53,319 nt of DNA from Bacteroidales bacterium UBA1184 (GCA_002310235.1 DBYO01000051.1:1-53319); one strand, 5' to 3'; positions 25,665 to 34,414 are shown, numbered from the stretch's first letter. The notes: a model not told the origin generated them from the letters alone. Made by a program: numbers and translations.

Positions 25665-26996
25665 ATGCGGAAAATATTTGCCACCATATTGTCATGCTGC
25701 GTTTTGGTGCTCTTTTGCTATATGGCCGAAGCGCAAAACCTTGTGAAAAACCATAGTTTCGAAAATGCGTGGTCGTGTCCAGAAGACTACAACGGTTACG
25801 CCGTAAAATTTCCTTTCCCCGACTGGATTAACCCCAATAACGGCACCCCCGATCTCATGCACTCATGCAGTGTAATGCGGGCTGGCGTTCCCGAGAACTT
25901 TGCTGGCTACATGTATCCCTACGACGGTGGTGCGTACGCAGGCATAATCCTGCGTGAAAAATTCGACGACTCGCTGAAGGTTTACAAAGGTGTTTCACGC
26001 GAATACTTACAAACAAAACTAACCGAACCACTGAAAAAAAACACCTTGTACTGTGTAAAATTCTACTATGTAAACGCAAAAAAATCAATGTACTCGGTTG
26101 ATGCCCTAGGCATTACGCTCACAGTTGACCAGATAAAATCAAAAAATGCAGATAGGATTCTTCAGCGGCCACAAATTACAAACCGTCCCGGACACATTAT
26201 GGACAACACAGACGAATGGACGGAATTTTGTGGATACTACCGCGCACGAGGCGGGGAACATTACCTTACTATTGGCAATTTCTGGGACAATAGCACCACG
26301 CAGTACATAAACAAACATAACGAATATTCAGATTCGGCGTTTTTCTACGCCTACTACCTCATCGACAACGTGTCGGTTTTTGAAATTGAATCTGAATTCG
26401 AATGTGGTTGCCTCAACGACTTGGCATGGAGTTCCGACTGGAAATCAGAAACTTTCGACCCAGCCACTGGGTACAATACAAGGAAGATTAACAACACCGA
26501 CAACAATTCAAATCTTGCAAACAATTCCTCTTCTGGGAATGAGAACGACGAGAACAATTCGTCGAGTCATCTGAATGCCAACCCCAACGAAACCGATGCT
26601 ACAGGTCTTAAAACTCAAATCACAAAAGCTGCCTTCGACAATGCGGAAATAGGAGACCGATTCCGCCTCAACCAGATATATTTTGAGTTCAACTCATCGG
26701 AATTGCTGACGGTCTCGTATATACAACTAGATTCGCTTTACAACATACTCGAACAAAAACCATCGGTACGAATCGAAATCCGCGGTCACACCGACAACAT
26801 AGGCAGCGAAAGCTACAACAAAAAACTCTCGGTTGACCGTGCCGCCTCAGTTTACAACTACCTAATAGAAAAGGGCATTCCAAAGACCCGCATGAAATAC
26901 CGTGGCTTTGGTCCTAACGTCCCCGTTGCAGACAACAACACAGAGGAAGGTCGCGAACTAAACCGAAGGGTGGAGATATTTATCGTGGAAATATAA
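25665..26996 (+). CDS. OmpA-family outer-membrane protein with long N-terminal region
   Basis: A 443-residue exported protein with signal peptide FATILSCCVLVLFCYMAEAQ. The N-terminal ~230 residues look like a galactose-binding-type beta-sandwich (NLVKNHSFENAWSCP, YAGIILREKFDD, LLTEPL-like strands, AYYLIDNVSVFEIE), as in other Bacteroidota OmpA proteins. A linker rich in Asn and Ser (~270-310) follows. The C-terminal ~110 residues are an OmpA peptidoglycan-binding domain: FRLNQIYFEFNSSELL, IEIRGHTDNIGSESYN, MKYRGFGPNVPVADN, GRELNRRVEIFIVEI. It would tie the outer membrane to peptidoglycan. It is the last gene of the operon, starting 1 base after the acyltransferase stop. Confidence 0.85.
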   Translation: MRKIFATILSCCVLVLFCYMAEAQNLVKNHSFENAWSCPEDYNGYAVKFPFPDWINPNNGTPDLMHSCSVMRAGVPENFAGYMYPYDGGAYAGIILREKFDDSLKVYKGVSREYLQTKLTEPLKKNTLYCVKFYYVNAKKSMYSVDALGITLTVDQIKSKNADRILQRPQITNRPGHIMDNTDEWTEFCGYYRARGGEHYLTIGNFWDNSTTQYINKHNEYSDSAFFYAYYLIDNVSVFEIESEFECGCLNDLAWSSDWKSETFDPATGYNTRKINNTDNNSNLANNSSSGNENDENNSSSHLNANPNETDATGLKTQITKAAFDNAEIGDRFRLNQIYFEFNSSELLTVSYIQLDSLYNILEQKPSVRIEIRGHTDNIGSESYNKKLSVDRAASVYNYLIEKGIPKTRMKYRGFGPNVPVADNNTEEGRELNRRVEIFIVEI

Positions 26997-26998
26997 GG

Positions 26999-27112
26999 GG
27001 CTAACGCCCGTTTCAAGTTTCTATGCCTTCGGCGTTTCAATGGGCTTCGCCCGTTTCAAGTTTCTTGTGCTACGCACGTTTCTCGCTACGCTGTTTCAAG
27101 TTTAACGTTCAA
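26999..27112. repeat. Reverse-orientation copy of the micro-palindrome repeat family
   Basis: Directly after the OmpA-like gene the sequence is built from GTTTC spacers and mini-hairpins such as GGGCTTCGCCC, GCCTTCGGC, GTGCTACGCAC and AGTTTCTCGCTACGCT. This is the reverse complement of the family at 7337-7746. No gene is present. Confidence 0.7.
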
Positions 27113-27240
27113 GGATTTAACGATTTGATGATTTGAAAATTTGAAAATTTGAAGATTTGAAAGATTGAATCTGCAATCTTCAACATTTAGCTCAACGAAG
27201 TTAAATCAATCGTAAATCGTACTTCGTAAATCGTAAATTT
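27113..27240. repeat. AT-rich GATTTGAAAATTTGA repeat and AATCGTAAATCGTA words
   Basis: About six copies of a 10-base word GATTTGAAAA (27121-27170) are followed by CTCAACGAAGTTAA (also found at 7460 and 7685) and by four copies of AATCGTAAAT or ACTTCGTAAAT. The AATCGTAAAT word also occurs at 30-80 and near 22798. Nothing coding is seen. Confidence 0.6.
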
Positions 27241-27244
27241 TATT

Positions 27245-27252
27245 TATCTTTG
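27245..27252 (+). promoter_or_regulatory. -7 element of the SUMF1-fmt-ruvX-def cluster
   Basis: TATCTTTG, 19 bases before the ATG at 27272, is followed by TTTCCTAAAA, the same initial transcribed sequence as at 19489. The upstream flank is repeat DNA and no -33 element is seen. Confidence 0.55.
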
Positions 27253-27271
27253 TTTCCTAAAATTTTACACA

Positions 27272-27964
27272 ATGAAGAAAGTATTTTTAGTATTGGCAGT
27301 ATTGTCCATTTCGGTTTTTGCGATAGCGCAAAACATTGACATAGAGACAGTTTTGGTAAAGGGAGGAAAATTCAACACTGGTAGCAACGAGATGAAATCA
27401 TCCAACCAGATAACCATTGACGACTTCTACATTGGCAAATTTGAGATTACTCAGGAGCAATGGCGCGAAGTCATGGGTACAAATCCTAGCTATTTCAAGG
27501 ACTGCGACTCGTGCCCGGTTGAGCGTGTAAGCGCCGAGGATGTAAACAAGTTCATCGAAACCTTGAATAAGAAAACCGGCAAGAAATACCGTCTGCCCTC
27601 CGAAGCAGAATGGGAATACGCTGCTCGCGGCGGTGTACTGAAACCTCAGAAAAACACCAAGTATGCCGGCAGCAACGACCTCAACGAAGTTGCTTGGTAC
27701 GACAAGAACAGCGACGGCAAGACCCATCAGGTGGGAACTAAGAAACCTAACGAACTCGGCATATACGATATGAGCGGAAATGTTTACGAATGGTGCCGCA
27801 ACGAAATCAAGAACCAGCAGGGCGAAGTAATCGGTTACAGCTATGTGCTCCGTGGTGGAAGCTGCGCCGTTAATTCAAATTTCTGCATGATTTCATTCCG
27901 TAGCGATTTCTCGTTGGGAATCAAGTATTTCAACTATGGATTCAGGGTTGTTCTTGAAAAATAA
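27272..27964 (+). CDS. Exported SUMF1/FGE-fold protein
   Basis: A 230-residue protein with signal peptide MKKVFLVLAVLSISVFAIAQ followed by a complete formylglycine-generating-enzyme-like (SUMF1) domain. Motifs: IDDFYIGKFEITQEQWREVMG, RLPSEAEWEYAARGG, YDMSGNVYEWC, YVLRGGSC, FNYGFRVV. True FGE has two copper-binding cysteines five residues apart after GGS. Here the cysteines are at GGSC and seven residues on, a different spacing, so sulfatase activation is unlikely. The fold is widely used in Bacteroidota for non-enzymatic envelope roles (GldJ and GldK of T9SS are relatives). The lipoprotein paralogue starts 6 bases downstream. Confidence 0.85.
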   Translation: MKKVFLVLAVLSISVFAIAQNIDIETVLVKGGKFNTGSNEMKSSNQITIDDFYIGKFEITQEQWREVMGTNPSYFKDCDSCPVERVSAEDVNKFIETLNKKTGKKYRLPSEAEWEYAARGGVLKPQKNTKYAGSNDLNEVAWYDKNSDGKTHQVGTKKPNELGIYDMSGNVYEWCRNEIKNQQGEVIGYSYVLRGGSCAVNSNFCMISFRSDFSLGIKYFNYGFRVVLEK

Positions 27965-27970
27965 GGAATA

Positions 27971-28852
27971 ATGAAAAACAGAAATCTTATTGTTGCAGTT
28001 ATTATTTGCGTAGCATTGGCCTGGGCTTGCAAAAGCGAGGATAAGTCGGCAAATGCCAACCACGAGATGAACCTTTGCGACACCGAATTCGCCTTTGTCG
28101 AAGGCGGAACATTTACTATGGGCTGCACCGAAGAGCAGGGCAACGACTGCTACAACGATGAGAAGCCAGCTCACGAAGAAACCGTAAAGGACTTCTACAT
28201 TGGAAAATACGAAGTTACCGTTGAGCAGTTTGCAAAGTTTATCGAAGAAACCAACTACAAGACAGATGCAGAGAAATCGGATTCAAGCCTTATCTGCGCC
28301 GACGGTGTAAAGTCGTACAAGAAAGGCGTGAACTGGCGGTTCAACTCAGCAGGACAGGTTTACCAAAAACAGGAATACAACCATCCTGTTGCTCACGTAA
28401 GCTGGAACGATGCCAAGGAATATTGCAAATGGTTCAGCGAAAAGAGCGGCAAGGAAGTGCGTCTGCCATCCGAAACAGAATGGGAATATGCAGCACGTGG
28501 CGGAAACCTGTCGCGTGGCACAAAGTACTCGGGTAGCAACGTGATAACAGAAGTTGCATGGTACGATGCCAACAGCGAATTCTCAACTCACCCGGTTGGC
28601 GGCAAAAAAGCCAACGAACTAGGCATTTTCGACATGAGCGGAAATGTTTACGAATGGTGCAGCACCTGGTACAGCAATTTTGGCAGCGAGGCTTCGGACG
28701 TAAACGATGAAATAGAAAATAAATACATTGTGGTTCGTGGCGGCAGCTCTTTCCTCAACGAAAAGTTCAGCCGCGTGTCGTACCGCTACTCGCGCACACC
28801 AAGCACATGCGGTGGTCCTTACGGATTCAGACTTGCAATGACAGCAGAATAA
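27971..28852 (+). CDS. SUMF1/FGE-fold lipoprotein
   Basis: A 293-residue lipoprotein. The signal peptide MKNRNLIVAVIICVALAWAC has Cys20 at the lipobox. The SUMF1 domain follows: FAFVEGGTFTMGC, VKDFYIGKYEVTVEQFAKFI, HPVAHVSWNDAKEYCKWFSE, RLPSETEWEYAARGG, FDMSGNVYEWC, VVRGGSSF, GPYGFRLAM. The catalytic cysteines of FGE are absent (GGSSF), so it is not a sulfatase-activating enzyme. It is clearly a paralogue of the upstream gene (for example YAARGG and MSGNVYEWC in both). It lies 1 base before fmt. It could be a T9SS-related envelope factor like GldJ or GldK, though it is shorter than those. Confidence 0.85.
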   Translation: MKNRNLIVAVIICVALAWACKSEDKSANANHEMNLCDTEFAFVEGGTFTMGCTEEQGNDCYNDEKPAHEETVKDFYIGKYEVTVEQFAKFIEETNYKTDAEKSDSSLICADGVKSYKKGVNWRFNSAGQVYQKQEYNHPVAHVSWNDAKEYCKWFSEKSGKEVRLPSETEWEYAARGGNLSRGTKYSGSNVITEVAWYDANSEFSTHPVGGKKANELGIFDMSGNVYEWCSTWYSNFGSEASDVNDEIENKYIVVRGGSSFLNEKFSRVSYRYSRTPSTCGGPYGFRLAMTAE

Positions 28853-28853
28853 G

Positions 28854-29792
28854 ATGACAGACATTCCTATCATATTCATGGGTACGCCCGAATTCGCGGT
28901 CACATCGCTGAAAGCCTTGCTTGACAAGGGCTACAACGTAAAAGCCGTGGTAACAACTCCCGACAAACCCGCAGGAAGAGGCAAGGCTATACAGTTTTCG
29001 GATGTAAAGAAATTCGCACTCGAACACAATCTGCCCATACTTCAGCCCGAAAAGCTTAAATCTCCCGAATTTCTTGCACAGCTCAAGGAAATCGATGCAG
29101 ATTTGTTTGTAGTTGTGGCTTTCCGTATGCTTCCAAAGGAAGTGTGGACAATGCCTAAACGCGGAACCATAAACCTTCATGCGGCACTCCTCCCCGATTA
29201 CCGCGGTGCCGCTCCTATAAACCACGCCATAATAAACGGCGAAACCGAAACTGGAATCACCACTTTCTACATCGATGAGCAAATCGACACTGGCAAAATC
29301 ATAATGCAGGAAAGATGCCCAATCAAGCCAGAGGACAACATCGGAACTTTGTACGACGAGCTTATGTATATAGGTGCCGATGCTGTTTGCAAAACAGTTG
29401 ACATAATCGCTGAAGGAAACGTAAACGCTATCGAGCAGGATTCAATCCGCACCGAAGGCCTACACCCAGCACCAAAAATCACAAAGGAATTCTGCCAGAT
29501 AAACTGGGATAGCAAAGCTGTTGACATACACAATCTTATACGCGGACTTTCGCCTTATCCAGCAGCCTGGTGCTACTTGAAGGACGACATTACCGCAAAG
29601 ATTTTCACCTCATCGTACAGCAACGAAAAGCATGACCATAAGCCAGGCTCTTTCGTCACAGACAACAAGTCGTTCCTGAAAGTAGCCGCTGCAGATGGAT
29701 TTGTATCAATCCACGAACTGCAGATGCAAGGAAAGAAGCGCATGGCTATCAAAGATTTTCTTAACGGATTCAAATTTAACACCGACAACTAA
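28854..29792 (+). CDS. fmt: Methionyl-tRNA formyltransferase
   Basis: A 312-residue cytoplasmic enzyme that formylates Met-tRNAfMet using 10-formyl-tetrahydrofolate. The Rossmann start is IIFMGTPEFAV, and the folate and active-site region holds INLHAALLPDYRGAAPINHA with the SLLP-type motif. ETGITTFYIDEQIDTG follows, and the C-terminal OB-like domain recognises tRNA. Length is normal. It overlaps ruvX by 1 base and is followed by def, so the enzyme that adds formyl and the one that removes it are co-transcribed, a common bacterial arrangement. Confidence 0.95.
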   Translation: MTDIPIIFMGTPEFAVTSLKALLDKGYNVKAVVTTPDKPAGRGKAIQFSDVKKFALEHNLPILQPEKLKSPEFLAQLKEIDADLFVVVAFRMLPKEVWTMPKRGTINLHAALLPDYRGAAPINHAIINGETETGITTFYIDEQIDTGKIIMQERCPIKPEDNIGTLYDELMYIGADAVCKTVDIIAEGNVNAIEQDSIRTEGLHPAPKITKEFCQINWDSKAVDIHNLIRGLSPYPAAWCYLKDDITAKIFTSSYSNEKHDHKPGSFVTDNKSFLKVAAADGFVSIHELQMQGKKRMAIKDFLNGFKFNTDN

Positions 29793-30217
29793 TGGGACGC
29801 TACTTGGCATTAGACATAGGACGCAAAAAGACAGGAGTCGCAGTAACCGACCCCAGCCGCATCATTGCCACTGCCTTGGAAACCGTTCCGTCGGGCGAAT
29901 TGGAAAAGTTCCTTACCGACTATATTTCAAAAAATGACGTCGAGAAAATAATATACGGACTTCCGACCCAGATGGACAATTCGCCCTCGGAGTCAATGCA
30001 ATACATAACGCCAATATTGAACCGACTAAAAAAGGTCTTTCAAAATATCACCTTCATACCTGTTGACGAGCGTTTCACATCGAAACTGGCATTTCAGGCA
30101 ATGATTGACGGCGGAACAACTCGCAAACAGCGTCGCGACAAGACTATGGTCGATAAGATAAGCGCGACAATCATACTTCAATCATACATGGAACAAGAAA
30201 AATTTTCAAAATTATGA
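29792..30217 (+). CDS. ruvX: Holliday-junction resolvase-like protein RuvX (YqgF)
   Basis: A 141-residue RNase-H-fold protein. The first acidic active-site residue is in YLALDIGRKKTGVAV (Asp8); YGLPTQMDNSPSESMQ and VDERFTSKLA carry further conserved residues, and the last Asp lies near DKTMVDKISA. YqgF/RuvX is implicated in processing of pre-16S rRNA ends and in Holliday-junction resolution. It overlaps fmt by 1 base and def by 4 bases (ATGA), so translation of the three genes is coupled. Confidence 0.92.
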   Translation: MGRYLALDIGRKKTGVAVTDPSRIIATALETVPSGELEKFLTDYISKNDVEKIIYGLPTQMDNSPSESMQYITPILNRLKKVFQNITFIPVDERFTSKLAFQAMIDGGTTRKQRRDKTMVDKISATIILQSYMEQEKFSKL

Positions 30218-30765
30218 TATTACCAATATACTTATACGGCAACCCCATACTGAGGAAAAAATCGGAAGACATAGACAAGAATTATCCCGATCTCAAGCAG
30301 TTGATTGACAATATGTTCGAAACAATGTACCACTCTAGCGGCGTTGGTCTTGCTGCCCCGCAAATTGGTCTGAACATCAACCTGCTTGTTCTCGACGCCA
30401 CTCCTTTTGCCGAGGACGACCCTATCTGCAAGGGTTTCAAGCGCGTAATGATAAATCCTGAAGTTACATTCGAAGGCACAAAGAAGATTGTCTTTGAGGA
30501 AGGTTGCCTAAGCGTGCCCAACATCCACGAGGAAGTTACACGCTACAACGACATCTCTGTCACCTACTTTAACGAAAACTTCGAAGAAGTAACCGAAAAA
30601 CTGTCGGGCAACAGGGCTGTAATTGTACAGCACGAGTTCGACCACCTGCAGGGCATCGTCTTCTGCGACAAGATAAACCCCATACGCAAGCACTTCCTCA
30701 AGAACCGCTTGAGCGACATCTCGAAGGGCAAGGTTAAGACTAGCTATAGAGTTAAACTGAATTAA
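30214..30765 (+). CDS. def: Peptide deformylase (cytosolic)
   Basis: A 183-residue standard peptide deformylase with GVGLAAPQ at 43-50, EGCLS at 96-100, and HEFDH at 140-144. It removes the formyl group from nascent proteins on the ribosome. No signal peptide is present. It is the last gene of the fmt-ruvX-def run. Together with the exported deformylase at 19502 it makes two deformylases in this window, and this one has the canonical glutamate in EGCLS. Confidence 0.95.
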   Translation: MILPIYLYGNPILRKKSEDIDKNYPDLKQLIDNMFETMYHSSGVGLAAPQIGLNINLLVLDATPFAEDDPICKGFKRVMINPEVTFEGTKKIVFEEGCLSVPNIHEEVTRYNDISVTYFNENFEEVTEKLSGNRAVIVQHEFDHLQGIVFCDKINPIRKHFLKNRLSDISKGKVKTSYRVKLN

Positions 30766-30898
30766 CAGTTAGCTAAATACTCTCGAATGCTATTGCTACT
30801 ATAGGCATTGTCATTATTTATGGTTCATTACCATGAATTTAATTGTTTCAATGCCGTAAAACATATAAACATTTTTCCTCCTTATTGATAATTAGAAG

Positions 30899-30906
30899 TA
30901 ATTTTG
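30899..30906 (+). promoter_or_regulatory. -7 element ahead of the cobalamin riboswitch
   Basis: TAATTTTG matches TAnnTTTG and lies directly before the riboswitch, so transcription would start at its 5' edge near 30912. No clear -33 element is present. Confidence 0.5.
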
Positions 30907-30907
30907 C

Positions 30908-31056
30908 AACCGTTTTGGTTAAGGGAATGCCGTGCAAATCGGCAACAGTGCCCGCTGCTGTAAACCTGTGTAAGACTGGACAATAACAAACCACTGTCCA
31001 CCATGTTTGGATGGGAAGGTGTCTAGTTCGGGTGAGTCAGAAGACCTGCCAAAACA
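30908..31056 (+). promoter_or_regulatory. Cobalamin (B12) riboswitch
   Basis: The conserved core is readable by eye. AAGGGAATGCCGTGCAAATC (30921-30940) has the GCCG...CGGC stem around TGCAAAT. CAACAGTGCCCGCTGCTGTAA follows, then a GGACAATA...TGTCC stem-loop (L5 side), GGATGGGAAGGTG (31009-31021), and the 3' B12 box GAGTCAGAAGACCTGCC (31034-31050). It binds adenosyl- or another cobalamin and would lower expression of the gene starting at 31165. The ~110 bases after the B12 box contain no obvious intrinsic terminator, so control of translation by hiding the start region is more likely. The rest of 30766-31164 holds nothing else recognised. Confidence 0.9.
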
Positions 31057-31164
31057 AATAATTAACGGCGAGCCTTCGGGAACAAGGGTGGTGCTAAGCG
31101 GTGCAATTACGTGCCTTTCTTGCGAATGTCTTGCTATATTATTAACTTCGTAATAATTAATATT

Positions 31165-34100
31165 ATGCGAAACATTTCTCTTTTCATCCTAGCGTTCCTC
31201 TTTGCAGTGAGCGCAAATGCGCAATTGTCGGGCACTTACACCATCAGTGCCAATAGTGCCGACAACCCAGATTATTCATCATTCAGTGCAGCGGCATCAG
31301 CTCTGTCAGCAGGTGTATCTGGCGAAGTAATTTTCCAAGTGTTCCCAGGTACCTACGAGGAGTATGTAACAATCAACTCCATCTCAGGAACAAGTAGCAC
31401 AAACAGAGTTATCTTCAGAGGCATGGGAACCGACAACCAGCAGGTAGTAATTACCAGCAATGCAGGTTACACCGACAACAGCACTCTGAAACTCAATGGT
31501 GCAAATTTCGTCACATTTGAGAACTTGACAATTACCACAACTTCGGTAAACAAAGCACAATTGCTTCGTTTTACAGGTAGTGTAAACAACTCACGCTTCG
31601 AAAATGTACGGTTTTTCGGATACGATTTCAACTCGTCATCGACCGATAACGACAAAAATTTGGTTCACATGAATAGCGGGTCAGGCGTGTATTGCAACGG
31701 CAACGAATTTGTTGGCTGCCAATTTATAAATGGTGGCGTAGCTCTATATTTGCAGGGAAAAGATATGTCGCAGTTCAACACTGGCGTTTTAGTCGAAAAT
31801 TGCTCGTTCTCAAACCAGCAGTCAAAATCCATATACATCTTATTCTTCTACGATGCTATTGTCCGTGGCAATACTATAATCAATGCAAACGACTATAAGA
31901 CAGACTATAATGCCATTGATGCTTACCAATGCTACAATGCCTGCGTGTTCGAGAATAATGTTATTAATGTCACAAGAACAACAAGCTACACCACAGCGGT
32001 AAAGCTGCGTCCATGCGTGGGCAACGAAGAAAATCATATCATTTTCAGGAACAACATTGTAAATCTTAATTCCAACGCATCGAGTTATAGCTATTGCTTC
32101 AGAATTTCACATGGCAGCAATACAAATTTAGATTCATATATAGATTGTGCACATAATACCTTTAAATGTTCTGGAACTGGTTCTAATGGCAATATCCATG
32201 TTGAAAAAAAAGTACAGAAAATTAATTTTTATAACAATCTGCTTGTCAATGAATCCAATGAAGGATATGTTCTACGCTTCAGTGTCGCTATCTCAGAGCG
32301 ATACAGCGATTACAACCGTGTTTCGTTTACTTGTTCAAACTTCGGCAGGAACGGTTCCAGCGACTGCGCCACCTTGGCAGACTGGACAGACTCGGTTAGC
32401 CTTGATGCAAATTCCGCAATATGCACACCTTCATTTGTAAGCGCTCAGGACCTACATTTGATGAGCAATGATGGCATTAATGTCGCCAATCCGCTATCGT
32501 ATGTTACCACTGACATTGATGGCGAAACTCGCTCGCAAACACCCTGTGCAGGTGCCGATGAACATCTTGCAAACACCAATATGCCCCCCGTCGTAGCTAA
32601 TCCAATTAGCGACATCACAATGGAAAATTTCCCCGACAGCAGGAATGTTGATATATCCAATGTCTTCGACGACCCAGATGACGACAATGAAAACATAGAA
32701 GTTTCACTGCTTTCGAACAGTAATCCATCACTTGTAAGCGCTACATTGCAAGAAAATACAATATCACTAACCCGTCTTCTTTCCACAGGCGGAGTTGCAA
32801 CAATCACATTGCAAGCCATTAGTGCAGAAGACACAATCACTACATCATTCACCGTAACATGCACAGCACAAGATCTGCCACCAGTAGTTGCAAATCAACT
32901 CGAACCTGTTGTTTTCACTACTTTCCCTCAGACACTTATATTCGACTTGGAAGGTGTATTCGATGACCCAGACAACAACAACCTGCTTATGGAATATGAA
33001 GCTGAAGCTGATGGCGATTATGTAACAGCATATGTAGATGACGAAGATATGCTTGTTATTGTCCGTAATACACCCAACGAATTTACCGACAACGTGGTAG
33101 TAACCGCCACAAGCCACGGAAAATCAGTTGACATGAACGTGACAGTTTCAGGTTCTGAAATTACAATTGATATTACTACAGCCGATTTTGAAGATGTGGA
33201 ACTTTCCTCACAAGGATATTGGACTCCAGCGCAAGAAGGAGAAGCTCAAATGTTAAGCAAAGGCTGGATATTCAGCAATTACTATTCGCCATATTTCTGG
33301 GGTGGTTTTACTGCTTCAAATAGAACTGACACTTCACAGGACGGCTTGGATGCTCAATATACAGCAATAACAGGCGGAGGCCACAATGGCTCGTCAAACT
33401 ATGCAGTTGCATATGCATACGGCATACGCACAGAAATTACCGCTGCCGATGGATTGGCGCACACGGTTACAGGCTGCTATGTTACCAATAACCTCTGGGC
33501 ATACAAACACATGCTTTATGGAGAATATGGTTTGGTATTTGGTGGAAGCGACGGAACCACTCCCGATTATTTTGTTCTTCATGCTACTGGCAAAGATTCT
33601 AATGGTACCACAACAGGCGTTTTGGACTTCTATTTGGCAGATTACCGCTTCGACAATTCCGATGACGACTACATTTTGAACACTTGGGAATGGTTCGATC
33701 TAAGTTCACTAGGCGAAGTTGCTTCAATATCATTTAGCTTGGAATCTACCATTGGCAATGGCAGTGGCATGCTAACCCCAGCTTACTTCTGCATGGATGA
33801 TTTCAACGGAACAGCTCCAGGCACACCACAAGTTGACCAACCTCCATATATCGCCAATCCTGTTGCCGACTGGGTTTCGAATTTGTTCCCAGACTCAACA
33901 TCAATTGATTTGACTGGCGTTGCTACCGACGACGATAGCCCAGATGAGAATATTGTTTATTCGCTTCTAACAAACAGCAACGAAGCTGCAGTATCGGCAC
34001 AAGTTTACAGCAACGCTCTGAACATCACTCGTTTGACAACAGAAGAAAGCTCTGCAACATTGACTTTACGTGCCACAAGCGGCAACCAGCATGTTGACTT

Positions 34101-34380
34101 TACCGTAAATGTTACATTGAATTTGGTAACAAGCATAAATGACTACGTAAACACAATGAGCATCTACCCCAACCCGACAAGCGGACAAATGACAATATGC
34201 CTGCCTGGAGCAACAGGATTTGAATATAATGTTCTGAATTCGTTAGGTCAGGTTGTTTTACAAGGATATAGCAATGGAGAAATACAACCACTTGACCTCT
34301 CCAGCTACGCAAAAGGTGTTTACCTCATCCGAATCAATGTAGAAGAAAAACTATTAAACAGCAAAGTGGTTGTCAAATAA
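31165..34380 (+). CDS. T9SS-exported beta-helix / DUF4465 protein under B12 control
   Basis: A 1071-residue secreted protein. The signal peptide MRNISLFILAFLFAVSANAQ fixes the start. Residues ~60-430 look like a right-handed beta-helix (VLVENCSFSNQQSKSIYILF, AIVRGNTIINAN, ACVFENNVINV, IIFRNNIVNLN). Two Ig/cadherin-like repeats begin at PPVVANPISDI (~473) and PPVVANQLEPV (~571), and a third at PPYIANPVADW (~893). Residues ~673-880 are a DUF4465 domain (FEDVELSSQGYW, YYSPYFWGGFTASNRTDT, QYTAITGGGHNGSSNYAVAY, FYLADYRFDNSDDDYILNTW, YFCMDDFNG). The end is a T9SS type A domain (SIYPNPTSGQ, GVYLIRINV, KVVVK). DUF4465 proteins recur in B12-regulated loci of Bacteroidota and, as I recall, include the corrinoid binder BtuH. 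A role in capturing B12 is therefore inferred. Confidence 0.85.
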   Translation: MRNISLFILAFLFAVSANAQLSGTYTISANSADNPDYSSFSAAASALSAGVSGEVIFQVFPGTYEEYVTINSISGTSSTNRVIFRGMGTDNQQVVITSNAGYTDNSTLKLNGANFVTFENLTITTTSVNKAQLLRFTGSVNNSRFENVRFFGYDFNSSSTDNDKNLVHMNSGSGVYCNGNEFVGCQFINGGVALYLQGKDMSQFNTGVLVENCSFSNQQSKSIYILFFYDAIVRGNTIINANDYKTDYNAIDAYQCYNACVFENNVINVTRTTSYTTAVKLRPCVGNEENHIIFRNNIVNLNSNASSYSYCFRISHGSNTNLDSYIDCAHNTFKCSGTGSNGNIHVEKKVQKINFYNNLLVNESNEGYVLRFSVAISERYSDYNRVSFTCSNFGRNGSSDCATLADWTDSVSLDANSAICTPSFVSAQDLHLMSNDGINVANPLSYVTTDIDGETRSQTPCAGADEHLANTNMPPVVANPISDITMENFPDSRNVDISNVFDDPDDDNENIEVSLLSNSNPSLVSATLQENTISLTRLLSTGGVATITLQAISAEDTITTSFTVTCTAQDLPPVVANQLEPVVFTTFPQTLIFDLEGVFDDPDNNNLLMEYEAEADGDYVTAYVDDEDMLVIVRNTPNEFTDNVVVTATSHGKSVDMNVTVSGSEITIDITTADFEDVELSSQGYWTPAQEGEAQMLSKGWIFSNYYSPYFWGGFTASNRTDTSQDGLDAQYTAITGGGHNGSSNYAVAYAYGIRTEITAADGLAHTVTGCYVTNNLWAYKHMLYGEYGLVFGGSDGTTPDYFVLHATGKDSNGTTTGVLDFYLADYRFDNSDDDYILNTWEWFDLSSLGEVASISFSLESTIGNGSGMLTPAYFCMDDFNGTAPGTPQVDQPPYIANPVADWVSNLFPDSTSIDLTGVATDDDSPDENIVYSLLTNSNEAAVSAQVYSNALNITRLTTEESSATLTLRATSGNQHVDFTVNVTLNLVTSINDYVNTMSIYPNPTSGQMTICLPGATGFEYNVLNSLGQVVLQGYSNGEIQPLDLSSYAKGVYLIRINVEEKLLNSKVVVK

Positions 34381-34414
34381 AAAAAAATAGGCTGCAAAAG
34401 CAGCCTATTTTTTT
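34381..34414. terminator. Bidirectional terminator between convergent genes
   Basis: AAAAAAATAGGCTGC, loop AAAA, GCAGCCTATTTTTTT is a perfect palindromic stem with A and T runs on both sides. It starts at the base after the DUF4465 gene and overlaps the end of the minus-strand gene at 34413, so it serves both. Confidence 0.85.

Noticed and set aside
27272..28852. True formylglycine-generating (sulfatase-activating) enzymes
   Set aside because: The paired active-site cysteines with FGE spacing are missing in both proteins and no sulfatase gene is nearby.
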